A program made the translations under genes and the position numbers. Of a stretch of 8,628 bases of DNA, positions 1-6,670 are shown in pieces; position 1 is the first letter of the stretch; each line of letters starts with the position of its first letter. The notes under the pieces were generated by a model. The model ran no database searches. It saw nothing but the letters and a program-made list of their open reading frames with translations, and had not been told where the DNA came from. The stretch comes from Coriobacteriales bacterium (GTDB lineage: Bacteria; Actinomycetota; Coriobacteriia; Coriobacteriales; QAMH01), in assembly GCA_024408695.1 (NCBI GenBank), contig JAKSUU010000035.1, forward strand, positions 1 through 8,628, written 5' to 3'.

Positions 1-682
1 GAAGTGTAGCATTTTGTTTAGAGCCTAAATTTGTTGAACTCTTCCATAACACTCTTTTTGACTCAAGTTTTTCCCATGTTCCATATTTTGGAGTTTTACC
101 ATCGAGCGAAACATAAATGCTACCAACTGGATAAATTACATCAAAAAATTGGGACTTTTGATTCTTAAAAGCTGTGACACTCGGATACTCAGTTTCGCTT
201 GACTCATCTGCAAGCGTATCAACTTTATTAGATAGGTCTTCTTTGCCTTCATTTAAAAGATCAATTTGCCCATATTGCTCAACAAGGATTTGTTTTAGTT
301 TTTCTACTTTTTTGACGATATCGCTAGCATCATCATTGTTATGATATTTGTTCACAATATGATCTATCTGACTGATTAGTCTTATGTATTTTTCTGAAGC
401 AAGATAGCTATTTTTGATTTTATTTGTAGAGGATTTTATATCGCTAACGTCATCATCATAAGCTTCTACTTGTTCATAAAACGCATCGATTTTACCATTA
501 ACGTCATCGATTTCGCTCGCGATATCATTGGCCGTTTTTTCCATCGAAGCATTATTTAAGTAAACATCGTTGTACTCATTATGTAAATGAAATAAAACAT
601 AAACATAAATTGCGCACAACAAACACAATAAAACAAGAAAAATCGTATATATTTTTCTACCTATAGAATTAGAATTATTCAT
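1..682 (-). CDS. Membrane-anchored coiled-stalk protein with phage tail-tip-like C-terminal domain, partial (3' end beyond window)
   Basis: Open from an ATG at 682 to the left edge, giving 227 codons with no stop. Residues 1-9 are short and polar and end in R9 K10. Residues about 11-32 form one hydrophobic segment, so the chain is probably N-in, C-out. Residues about 35-165 are polar and rich in D, E, K, N and S, compatible with an extended helical stalk. The recognisable part starts at residue 184 with YPVGSIYVS, followed by YGTWEKL and RVLW, as in the C-terminal domain of T4 gp10-like baseplate and tail-fibre proteins. This part aligns closely with the gene just upstream (NKVD at 152, FFD-YPVGSIY, KLES-RVLW, ATL), so the two are paralogues. 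The start follows the upstream stop by 1 nt, with an AGAGGA Shine-Dalgarno 9 nt away. Known of the family: the domain caps phage fibres. Its use here on a membrane stalk, perhaps as an adhesin, is inference. Confidence 0.8.
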   Translation of the reverse strand, partial: MNNSNSIGRKIYTIFLVLLCLLCAIYVYVLFHLHNEYNDVYLNNASMEKTANDIASEIDDVNGKIDAFYEQVEAYDDDVSDIKSSTNKIKNSYLASEKYIRLISQIDHIVNKYHNNDDASDIVKKVEKLKQILVEQYGQIDLLNEGKEDLSNKVDTLADESSETEYPSVTAFKNQKSQFFDVIYPVGSIYVSLDGKTPKYGTWEKLESKRVLWKSSTNLGSKQNATL

Positions 683-683
683 C

Positions 684-1613
684 TTAAGCAGTCCTCTTAA
701 ACATAGTGACAGCTATCGATGGTGGTTTAACTGTAGCGCCAGTTTGATAAATAGAATTGTAATGATTAAAATCCATGTATTTTGAATAATATTCTCTAAA
801 TGATCCGCTTCTTCTAAACTTCATTGCGCCTCCAAATCTATTGAATGCACCATTCGCACCAAAATCTCTAGGGTAAGCACCAGCGCATTGTCCAGTTGGA
901 CCTCCTTGATAATCAAAACCAGATCTAACATTTGGCAAGGTGGCCCCAAGCAATGATCCATTCCCAGTATCATCACTCCATAAAACTCTGCCAGATTCCA
1001 ATTTTGTCCAGCTTCCGTATGAAGGCATCTGGCCACTTAAAGAAATGTAAATGCTACCAACAGGATAAAGATCATCAAAAAACTTTTTAAATTCTGTTAA
1101 AACACCGTCGGAGGAAAGATATTCATCACCTTCAAGGTCATCACTTAGAACATCAACTTTATTGTCTTTATCTTCTTTATTAGCTACTAAATTTTCAAGA
1201 TTATCATTTTCTATGCCAAGCTGAACTGCCAACAATGTAAGAGGAGTAGGATCAAAAGGGTTGCTTGGGTCTAAAATATTATCAACGATTGTTTCAACAT
1301 TCTTGATTTGAGATTTATCACTATAATCAAAATTGACACTATCGAGTTTTTCGCGAATTTTTATTACATATTCGTGGACATCATCTGCATCAAGCATTTT
1401 TTGATAAGCACCAGAATTATTTTCATCAATAAGCAAACTTTCGCCAATGCTATCAATGTTATTCGATAGCTCTACTTGACTTTTTTTTAAATTATCAATA
1501 CCTTGACTATAATTCCAAATTACTATTTGAAAAAATATGCAGGCAAGCAAAACTAAAGCAATAAAAATAACTCTTGCAATTTTATTAACTTTTATATGCA
1601 TAAAATTTGCCAT
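684..1613 (-). CDS. Membrane-anchored stalk protein with phage gp10/tail-collar-type C-terminal domain
   Basis: A complete 309-residue protein. Residues about 12-34 are hydrophobic after a basic start (K8, K11, R14), with no clear cleavage site or lipobox, so it is probably a signal anchor with the bulk outside. Residues 35-165 are polar and charged, likely a helical stalk. The tip begins at 183 with YPVGSIYIS, then YGSWTKLESGRVLW, LPNVRSGF (226-233), a glycine- and aromatic-rich stretch (237-290), and ends PPSIAVTMFKRTA (297-309). YPVGSIY near the start and PP-IAV-M-KRTA at the very end are typical of phage baseplate/tail-fibre tip domains. It is the first gene of a two-gene unit with its truncated paralogue. 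An extended -10 lies about 16 nt before the ATG, which makes the leader very short with no good Shine-Dalgarno; ATG at residue 5 is an alternative start. No phage genes surround it. Surface display for binding is inference. Confidence 0.85.
   Translation of the reverse strand: MANFMHIKVNKIARVIFIALVLLACIFFQIVIWNYSQGIDNLKKSQVELSNNIDSIGESLLIDENNSGAYQKMLDADDVHEYVIKIREKLDSVNFDYSDKSQIKNVETIVDNILDPSNPFDPTPLTLLAVQLGIENDNLENLVANKEDKDNKVDVLSDDLEGDEYLSSDGVLTEFKKFFDDLYPVGSIYISLSGQMPSYGSWTKLESGRVLWSDDTGNGSLLGATLPNVRSGFDYQGGPTGQCAGAYPRDFGANGAFNRFGGAMKFRRSGSFREYYSKYMDFNHYNSIYQTGATVKPPSIAVTMFKRTA
692..697 (-). promoter_or_regulatory. Ribosome binding site of the downstream tip-domain paralogue, inside the upstream gene
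   Basis: AGAGGA lies in the last sense codons (Lys-Arg-Thr) of the upstream gene, 9 nt before the ATG at 682. With a 1-nt gap between stop and start this fixes the start of the downstream paralogue and points to translational coupling. Confidence 0.6.
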
Positions 1614-1628
1614 TAAATATAAACTTTA

Positions 1629-1637
1629 ATTATAACA
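1629..1637 (-). promoter_or_regulatory. Extended -10 promoter for the tip-domain gene pair
   Basis: On the minus strand the sequence reads TGTTATAAT, a perfect TGn plus TATAAT extended -10. No convincing -35 sits 16-18 nt upstream, which is normal for extended -10 promoters. Initiation about 7 nt downstream would leave a leader of only about 9 nt before the ATG at 1613, so translation may be near-leaderless. Confidence 0.5.
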
Positions 1638-1661
1638 TTTAACGAGCATATTCTACATATT

Positions 1662-1672
1662 GTTAATTTAAC
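1662..1672. promoter_or_regulatory. Small palindrome between divergent promoters (possible operator)
   Basis: GTTAA-T-TTAAC is an 11-nt perfect dyad lying between the two divergent -10 elements (1629-1637 and 1744-1749). Its place suits a shared operator, but AT-rich dyads of this size arise easily by chance. The rest of the 165-bp region shows nothing else I can name. Confidence 0.2.
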
Positions 1673-1743
1673 TGATAAATAGCTTTTCGCTTATTCCCCT
1701 AAAAGTGCGACATCCAAATACACCTACATTTAAAAAGCTTGTG

Positions 1744-1749
1744 TATAAT
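1744..1749 (+). promoter_or_regulatory. -10 promoter element for the EEP hydrolase gene
   Basis: A consensus TATAAT lies 29 nt before the ATG at 1779. No good -35 is visible 17 nt upstream. The expected transcript would start near 1756. The leader has only a weak purine-rich site (AAAAGAG) close to the start codon. Confidence 0.45.
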
Positions 1750-1778
1750 AATTTAAAATAGGGCGAAAAGAGAAAACT

Positions 1779-2891
1779 ATGCAAAAAACAAGAAAACCTT
1801 TAAAAACAATATTAATTATCTTGCTGATTATTATACTGATTTTTATCGCAGTTGCAATTGGATATGTTGCTTATGTTTATGCCAGTTATCATCGTGTCGA
1901 AGACAATCAAGAACTCAAAATTTATCACGCTAGCACATTAGTTAACGACATCGATGAAGCCACTGAATACAATAAAGTCAATACAAGTAAAGAGCATAAA
2001 GCTATTTCTTATAATATTGGTTTTTCAGCATACGTCCACAACTTTTCATTTTTCATGGATGGTGGCCGTGAAAGCTGGGCAAAATCTAAAGAGAGCGTTA
2101 TTGACACGACTAACAAAATTACAAAATTTTTAAAGGAGCAAAATGCAGATTTTTATAGTTTGCAAGAAGTGGATTCTAAAGGAACGCGCACATACAATGT
2201 AAACGAAGTTCAAATGATTCAAGATGGCATGAATGAATATAATACCTATGCAGTTTGTTTTGACTCACCATTTCTGTTTTGGCCAATCGCCCATCCACAT
2301 GGAGCAAACACATCTAACATTATGACAATCAGCAGATACTTGCCTCACGCTGCTTTGCGCAGATCGCTTCCAATTGCAGAAGACTTAACAAAAATTGTGG
2401 ATTATGATCGTTGTTATAGCCTTGCACGATACAAATGTGATAACGACAAAGAGCTTATAATTTATACGACTCATATGTCTGCCTATGCAAAAGATGAAGA
2501 AATAGCAAACAACCAGATAAAGATGCTTGTACAAGATATGCAAAGCGAATATGACAAAGGAAATTATGTAATTTGTGGAAGCGATTTTAACAGGCAAATT
2601 GTCGACAATCCGCAAAGCTACTTTAAACTTGATAGAATTCAAGAAACTCCGATTTTTCCAAAACAATGCTTAGATGGCACAAACATTAAATTAGTTGTTC
2701 CATTTGACATGGGAAATCCCGTTGGGTCTTGCCGTCATGCAGGTGTGGAGTATAGCTCTGATGTGCCGATTTGCAATATTGATGGCTTTTTAGCCTCAGA
2801 CAATATTGAAGTTACAGCAAGCGATGTTATTGATACAAAATTTGAATACTCAGATCATAATCCTGTTTATATGAGCTTTAAATTTAAATAA
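1779..2891 (+). CDS. Membrane-anchored endonuclease/exonuclease/phosphatase (EEP) fold hydrolase
   Basis: A 370-residue protein with K/R-rich residues 2-9, then a hydrophobic anchor at about 10-36, which places the catalytic domain outside the cytoplasm. EEP motifs occur in the usual order: SYNIGF (N79), SLQEVD (E130, metal ligand), TSNIMTISR (178-186), TTHMSAYA (H232), GSDFNR (D269 and N271), NIDGF (D335) and the terminal YSDHNP (D359, H360), which holds the catalytic His. All residues expected for Mg-dependent phosphodiester or phosphomonoester hydrolysis are present, so it should be active. The family includes DNA-repair nucleases, sphingomyelinases and inositol-phosphate phosphatases. The membrane anchor argues against DNA repair and favours an extracytoplasmic substrate such as extracellular nucleic acid or a phospholipid headgroup (inference). 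It is transcribed away from the tip-domain genes and converges on the flippase gene across the repeat-bearing gap. Confidence 0.85.
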   Translation: MQKTRKPLKTILIILLIIILIFIAVAIGYVAYVYASYHRVEDNQELKIYHASTLVNDIDEATEYNKVNTSKEHKAISYNIGFSAYVHNFSFFMDGGRESWAKSKESVIDTTNKITKFLKEQNADFYSLQEVDSKGTRTYNVNEVQMIQDGMNEYNTYAVCFDSPFLFWPIAHPHGANTSNIMTISRYLPHAALRRSLPIAEDLTKIVDYDRCYSLARYKCDNDKELIIYTTHMSAYAKDEEIANNQIKMLVQDMQSEYDKGNYVICGSDFNRQIVDNPQSYFKLDRIQETPIFPKQCLDGTNIKLVVPFDMGNPVGSCRHAGVEYSSDVPICNIDGFLASDNIEVTASDVIDTKFEYSDHNPVYMSFKFK

Positions 2892-2913
2892 TGTTAACCA
2901 TGCCAACTTAAAT

Positions 2914-2930
2914 AGTGATTATAAATCACT
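2914..2930 (+). terminator. Weak stem-loop after the EEP gene
   Basis: AGTGATT-ATA-AATCACT is a perfect 7-bp stem with a 3-nt loop, 23 nt after the EEP stop codon. Only two T residues follow it and the stem is AT-rich, so termination would be weak. The dyad at 3033-3051, which runs into a T-rich stretch, could serve as well. Confidence 0.3.
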
Positions 2931-3140
2931 TTGTACACTAAAAAGACAAATGTAACAGCAGAATGAGCTACACCCAAACTCATGTTCCATTTACAATTTC
3001 AATTGAGTGTCTAAGCATTAACACTATTATTCAGTAATACCTAGTATTATTTTATGTTAAAAAAGCCTTATTATAAAAATAATTACTCATAGACCAAACG
3101 CAATACATCAAGATGGAGCAGATGTTTGACCCCTGTCTAT

Positions 3141-3168
3141 TGCAGTTGCAATCTTTAGATGCACTGCA
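3141..3168. other. Bulged hairpin of unknown role
   Basis: TGCAG (3141-3145) pairs with CTGCA (3164-3168), TGC (3147-3149) with GCA (3161-3163), and ATCT with AGAT around a TT apex. This gives about 12 pairs with only two single-nucleotide bulges (T3146, A3150). The left arm overlaps a separate 14-nt palindrome, ATTGCA-GT-TGCAAT (3139-3152). No T-run follows on either strand, so it is not a standard terminator. It may be part of an RNA or a protein-binding site; nothing in the window decides. Confidence 0.35.
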
Positions 3169-3211
3169 TAAACTATCGAAAAAAACGTGATACAGCATTA
3201 ATAGATTGGCT

Positions 3212-3270
3212 ATAACTCATAGCTGACCTGCGAATTGGTACAAAATATATCGGGTATGTTTTGTACCATT
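3212..3270. repeat. 59-bp palindrome-bearing repeat, copy 1
   Basis: This copy matches 3274-3332 with two differences in 59 positions (3215 and 3252), a period of 62. After a non-palindromic head (core CTCATAG-CTGACCTGCG) comes a hairpin at 3236-3268: TGGTACAAAA pairs with TTTTGTACCA, and the stem continues inward through two wobble pairs to a 3-nt loop, about 15 pairs in all. The difference at 3252 falls in the loop. There is no T-run beyond the stem on either strand, so it is not a standard intrinsic terminator. It resembles REP-type or MITE-like intergenic elements, without a match to any I can name. Confidence 0.85.
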
Positions 3271-3273
3271 GTA

Positions 3274-3332
3274 ATATCTCATAGCTGACCTGCGAATTGG
3301 TACAAAATATATCAGGTATGTTTTGTACCATT
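3274..3332. repeat. 59-bp palindrome-bearing repeat, copy 2
   Basis: Second copy, with its hairpin at 3298-3330 and loop CAG instead of CGG. Its right end overlaps two bases of the flippase stop codon (3331-3333), so the flippase message enters the hairpin immediately after its last codon. That position would suit 3'-end protection of the mRNA or collision control between the convergent genes (inference). Confidence 0.85.
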
Positions 3333-4983
3333 AGATGTGACCGGCGTAATCGTCAAAAGTTGGCTCTCCCCCATCTTCAAATACAGGTTCGCCAACTACC
3401 TCTTCTACCTCGATGGATGAAACAGGAGAAACAAGGCCAATCGTAGAAACTGGCTTTCTGTAAACGCGGGTTTGAGTTCCACTAGTAATTGATTTTTCTT
3501 TTGCCATTCCCATTCTAATGCGAACATATGACACAACAAGCAAAACAAAAAGAAGCACCATAACAAGCAAATATGAAATAAGCGCGCCTTCGAGCCCTGC
3601 AAATCTTATAAGCAAAAACGGCACAAAAATTGAAAATATAAATGCAATTACATATGACAAAACTACATCTTTTTGATGGCGCAAAACTGTAACAGTTTGA
3701 CACAAAAAGTCAATTCCTGCTGTAACAGCGCCCGCAATCAACATAATTGTTGCAAGTTCTGTATAAGAAGCAAAATCGACCCCATATAAAAATCCCATAA
3801 TTGCAAGACCTATCCAGTTCATAAACCAAACAGCAACAATTGTTATCACCGCGATTATAAGAACAACTAAAAAGATCGTTAAATCAAATTTTTTGCGCTT
3901 TTTCACATCGTTCCAATACATTGCCATACGAACAAGCAGGGGCTTATATACCAACTGGGCGACAATTAAAATTGTTTGCGCAGGAAAATACAAAGCATTA
4001 AATAATAGCTGGTTATCGTAAGATAAAAACCCTTCCATCATAAACTTTGGCATATTATCGATTAAAGAATACGCAAAGAAAGCAATAAATAAAGGCCAAC
4101 TATATTTAAATAGACTAGCTACAGAACCAAATGAAAATTTACCGCTAGATTTTGCTTCAAGCTTAGCCAATGGAAACGAAACCAAAAGCACACTTGCTGC
4201 AGCAACAATTGCCATAAGCAAAGATGAAAACACAAGATTGCGCAAAACAAATAAAGAAATTGCAAAAACTAAAAAACATGCAAGAGAGCGCACACCTAAA
4301 GAAATGCCAGCTAAATATAGCTTATTTTTTTGTTGAAGACGTCCTTCAAATACATCTGCATATGCGTCTAGAGCTCTGTAAATAAGCAAAAACAGGCACA
4401 TCGAAAACATTTCGCCTTCGTATCCCCTAATTTGAAAATATAACAAGCCAATTACCAGAGCAGCAATACAAGTAATTATACGGTGAACATGATAATCAGC
4501 AAATGAATGCTTTTCTTCCACATCTGAAATTTGATAAGTGCGCACGCCAAAGTTTGCAAGAATCATAAGAAGTGTTGCAATAACAAAGGCCATCGAAAAC
4601 ATACCGGCCTTGTCCATATCCAAAAACTGGGTAACTACAATAGTCAAGATAGGAAAGACCATGCCCCATATGCCCGTGCCTATGGCATTAAATATGAAAT
4701 CTTTGCTAGTTTGACCTTCTTTATATTGTTCAATATCGGTATCAAATGAGCGGTTTTTTGCAACACCCAAAATACGATCCCACCAGGCGCCAATTAATTT
4801 GACCAACGCGTTTGGTTTTTTGCGTTTATGTGGTTTATATGAATTATGAACGCGAGTTTTTTTGTTTGAGTTTCGATTTTGCTTGCGACTATAAGCATCT
4901 ACATTTTGATGCTCATCTTGAATATGTGTGCGATAAGTCCCTGCTCTTAAGTGAGTTTTTTTATGATTAAAATTTTCTTCCAA
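3331..4983 (-). CDS. Polytopic Wzx/MATE-type polysaccharide flippase with basic N-terminal and acidic C-terminal tails
   Basis: A 550-residue membrane protein of the oligosaccharide flippase superfamily, which moves lipid-linked glycans or cell-wall precursors across the membrane. Residues 1-95 are hydrophilic and strongly basic between 33 and 75 (KKTR, HKRKK). Membrane segments follow from about 97 to 487, roughly 12-14 of them, opening with an N-terminal pattern typical of the family (KDFIFNAIGTGIWG at 94-107, then FLDMDKAGMFSMAF). GRLQQKNKLYLAG (214-226) resembles the loop around the conserved polysaccharide-synthase segment. Residues 497-550 form a soluble tail that becomes acidic (EVEEVVGEP, FEDGGEP). 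The start is TTG, 5 nt after the guaB stop, with no strong Shine-Dalgarno. A coupled start is likely, and there is no ATG before residue 108; TTG at residue 60 is a possible alternative. No glycosyltransferases are nearby, so the substrate cannot be inferred. Confidence 0.8.
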   Translation of the reverse strand: MEENFNHKKTHLRAGTYRTHIQDEHQNVDAYSRKQNRNSNKKTRVHNSYKPHKRKKPNALVKLIGAWWDRILGVAKNRSFDTDIEQYKEGQTSKDFIFNAIGTGIWGMVFPILTIVVTQFLDMDKAGMFSMAFVIATLLMILANFGVRTYQISDVEEKHSFADYHVHRIITCIAALVIGLLYFQIRGYEGEMFSMCLFLLIYRALDAYADVFEGRLQQKNKLYLAGISLGVRSLACFLVFAISLFVLRNLVFSSLLMAIVAAASVLLVSFPLAKLEAKSSGKFSFGSVASLFKYSWPLFIAFFAYSLIDNMPKFMMEGFLSYDNQLLFNALYFPAQTILIVAQLVYKPLLVRMAMYWNDVKKRKKFDLTIFLVVLIIAVITIVAVWFMNWIGLAIMGFLYGVDFASYTELATIMLIAGAVTAGIDFLCQTVTVLRHQKDVVLSYVIAFIFSIFVPFLLIRFAGLEGALISYLLVMVLLFVLLVVSYVRIRMGMAKEKSITSGTQTRVYRKPVSTIGLVSPVSSIEVEEVVGEPVFEDGGEPTFDDYAGHI

Positions 4984-4988
4984 AACTA

Positions 4989-6509
4989 TTATCCAAAATG
5001 AACACCGCTGGCTTGAGTTGAGCTGTCTTTAAGCAAAACATCGTGTGCTCCACCCTCAACAATTGAAGTTGCAGAAACCAAAGTAATTTTAGCTTTATCT
5101 CTAAATTGAGGAATGTCTAAAGCACCACAATTACACATAGTATGACGAACTTTGCTAAGAGATTGCAAAACGTTGTCGTGCAAACTTCCTGCATAAGGAA
5201 CATAAGAGTCGACGCCTTCTTCGAATGAAAGTTTATCATCACCACCCATGTCGTAGCGTTGCCAATTGCGCGCACGATTTGAGCCCTCGCCCCAATATTC
5301 CTTCATATAAGAACCGTTAATGTTAACTTTATTTGAAGGGCTTTCATCAAAACGAGCAAAATAGCGACCAAGCATCATAAAATCTGCACCCATAGCAAGA
5401 GCAAGAGTAATATGATGATCTTTAGCAATGCCACCATCGCTACAAATTGGAATGTATATACCAGTTTCTTCGAAATATTTGTCGCGTTCTTTAGCAACTT
5501 CAATCACCGCTGTGGCCTGGCCACGTCCGATACCTTTTTGCTCACGAGTAATGCAGATAGATCCACCGCCAATACCAATCTTTATAAAATCGGCGCCAGC
5601 TTCAGCAAGAAAACGAAAGCCTTCTGCATCAACAACATTACCCGCACCAACATAAACATCATCGCCATAATTTTCGCGAATCCAGCGCAAAGTTATTTTT
5701 TGCCAATCGCTAAAGCCTTCGCTTGAATCAATACAAAGCACATCTGCACCTGCATCAACTAAAAGTGGTACGCGCTCTTCATAATCGCGTGTGTTGATAC
5801 CAGCACCAACTACATAACGCTTGTTGATGTCTAAAAGCTCATTTGGATTTGCCTTGTGAGAATCGTAATCTTTTCTAAATACAAGACTTTTTAGATTGTA
5901 GTCTTTGTCTATAACCGGGCAAACATTAAGCTTATTCTCCCATATGATGTCATTAACTTCAGACAGTGATGCACCATCACTTGCAGTAATTATTTTGTCG
6001 ACTGGAGTCATAAAATCTTTTGCACGCTCACTAAGATCTGTACGAGATGTACGACAGTCACGGCTCGTAACAATGCCAACAAGCTTAGAAAATGGTTTGC
6101 CGTCTGAGGTTACTGGCATAGTTGAGTGATGAGTTTTTTTACCGAGCTTAAGAATTTCTCCAAAAGTTGTATCTGGAGAAATGGTGGAATCGCTAACTAC
6201 AAAGCCTGCCTTATATGACTTAACAGAAGCAATCATCGCAGCTTCATCTTGTGGAGATTGTGAACCATAAATAAACGAAACGCCACCTTCACGAGCAAGA
6301 GCAACTGCAAGTTTTGGACCACTAACGGCCTGCATAATTGCCGATGTTAAGGGAACATTTAAAGTAATTGGAGAAATGTCTCCTTTTTTAAATTTAACTA
6401 GAGGAGTTTGCAAGTTGACATCTGCTGGAATACATTCCGTAGATGAATAACCTGGAACAAGTAGATATTCATTAAAAGTATGTGATGGTTCATCGAAATA
6501 ATAGGCCAC
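4989..6509 (-). CDS. guaB: Inosine-5'-monophosphate dehydrogenase, Tritrichomonas-type
   Basis: A 506-residue enzyme that oxidises IMP to XMP with NAD+, the committing step of guanine nucleotide synthesis in the cytoplasm. It is full length, with a TIM barrel interrupted by a CBS pair at about 100-220 (second CBS entry at FMTPVDKI, 166-173). All key residues are in place: D261 (NAD), the potassium loop and nucleophile GIGGGSIC (C319), SDGG (357-360, IMP phosphate), the flap RYD (R418, Y419) and E431. My recollection of the Tritrichomonas foetus enzyme gives the same numbering and near-identical blocks ([43 protein letters not shown]). It differs from the common bacterial type (SICTTR followed by GVGVPQ). 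The start is GTG, fixed by a strong GAGGAGG. It lies directly behind tRNA-Ala and is followed at 5 nt by the flippase gene. The resemblance to the parasite enzyme matters for inhibitor selectivity. Confidence 0.97.
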   Translation of the reverse strand: MAYYFDEPSHTFNEYLLVPGYSSTECIPADVNLQTPLVKFKKGDISPITLNVPLTSAIMQAVSGPKLAVALAREGGVSFIYGSQSPQDEAAMIASVKSYKAGFVVSDSTISPDTTFGEILKLGKKTHHSTMPVTSDGKPFSKLVGIVTSRDCRTSRTDLSERAKDFMTPVDKIITASDGASLSEVNDIIWENKLNVCPVIDKDYNLKSLVFRKDYDSHKANPNELLDINKRYVVGAGINTRDYEERVPLLVDAGADVLCIDSSEGFSDWQKITLRWIRENYGDDVYVGAGNVVDAEGFRFLAEAGADFIKIGIGGGSICITREQKGIGRGQATAVIEVAKERDKYFEETGIYIPICSDGGIAKDHHITLALAMGADFMMLGRYFARFDESPSNKVNINGSYMKEYWGEGSNRARNWQRYDMGGDDKLSFEEGVDSYVPYAGSLHDNVLQSLSKVRHTMCNCGALDIPQFRDKAKITLVSATSIVEGGAHDVLLKDSSTQASGVHFG

Positions 6510-6513
6510 GTTT

Positions 6514-6520
6514 CCTCCTC
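6514..6520 (-). promoter_or_regulatory. Strong ribosome binding site of guaB in the tRNA trailer
   Basis: GAGGAGG ends 4 nt before the GTG at 6509 and begins 6 nt after the CCA of tRNA-Ala. It decides the GTG start. Because it sits in the 16-nt spacer, it can be freed only after tRNA folding or 3' processing (inference). Confidence 0.75.
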
Positions 6521-6525
6521 GTTTT

Positions 6526-6601
<76 letters not shown>

Positions 6602-6616
6602 AATGTATGAATAATT

Positions 6617-6627
6617 ATTTTAGCACA
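6617..6627 (-). promoter_or_regulatory. Extended -10 promoter for tRNA-Ala, guaB and flippase
   Basis: The minus strand reads TGTGCTAAAAT: a TGn extension and the -10 TAAAAT, 15 nt before the tRNA 5' end at 6601, so a leader of about 8 nt. No -35 match is visible. The same bases are the downstream arm of an imperfect dyad (TTTAGCA at 6653-6659 and TGCTAAA at 6619-6625, minus-strand reading). This could weakly terminate the upstream lipoprotein message, though no T-run follows. The region 6602-6670 holds nothing else. Confidence 0.5.
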
Positions 6628-6670
6628 AATGAGTTTTATGCTTTTTAATATTTGCTAAAGGGTTAGAAAA

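Larger units (their letters stand above)
2892..3211. other. Gene-poor intergenic stretch with several dyads
   Basis: This 320-nt stretch between two convergent genes has no open frame with a supported start. The longest ATG frames are 24-25 codons and lack Shine-Dalgarno sites. It holds AT-rich dyads (2914-2930; AGTAATAC-CTA-GTATTATT at 3033-3051, the outer pairs including one G-U wobble) and a better hairpin at 3141-3168. A short CTCATAG at 3086-3092 also starts both copies of the repeat further right. I recognise no RNA family here. It may be a decayed mobile element or an untranslated RNA, but neither is shown. Confidence 0.5.

Noticed and set aside
1..1613. Intact prophage or contractile injection system
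   Set aside because: Only the tip domain is phage-like; anchors and stalks are not, and no other tail gene is seen. Sequence left of the window could still change this.
2963..3037. 24-codon plus-strand frame (MSYTQTH...)
   Set aside because: Too short, no ribosome site and no conserved pattern.
3113..3190. 25-codon plus-strand frame with an amphipathic end (MEQMFDP...)
   Set aside because: No Shine-Dalgarno, no recognisable family, lies over the bulged hairpin; chance is the simplest reading.
3236..3330. Bidirectional intrinsic terminators
   Set aside because: The stems are AT-rich and neither strand has a T-run after them, so termination is not supported although a role at 3' ends remains possible.
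3212..3332. CRISPR array
   Set aside because: Only two copies, 59 bp long, with a 3-bp gap; no spacers of normal size and no cas genes.
5412..5726. Plus-strand open frames inside guaB and other genes
   Set aside because: They are antisense shadows of strongly conserved coding sequence and have no ribosome sites or family features.
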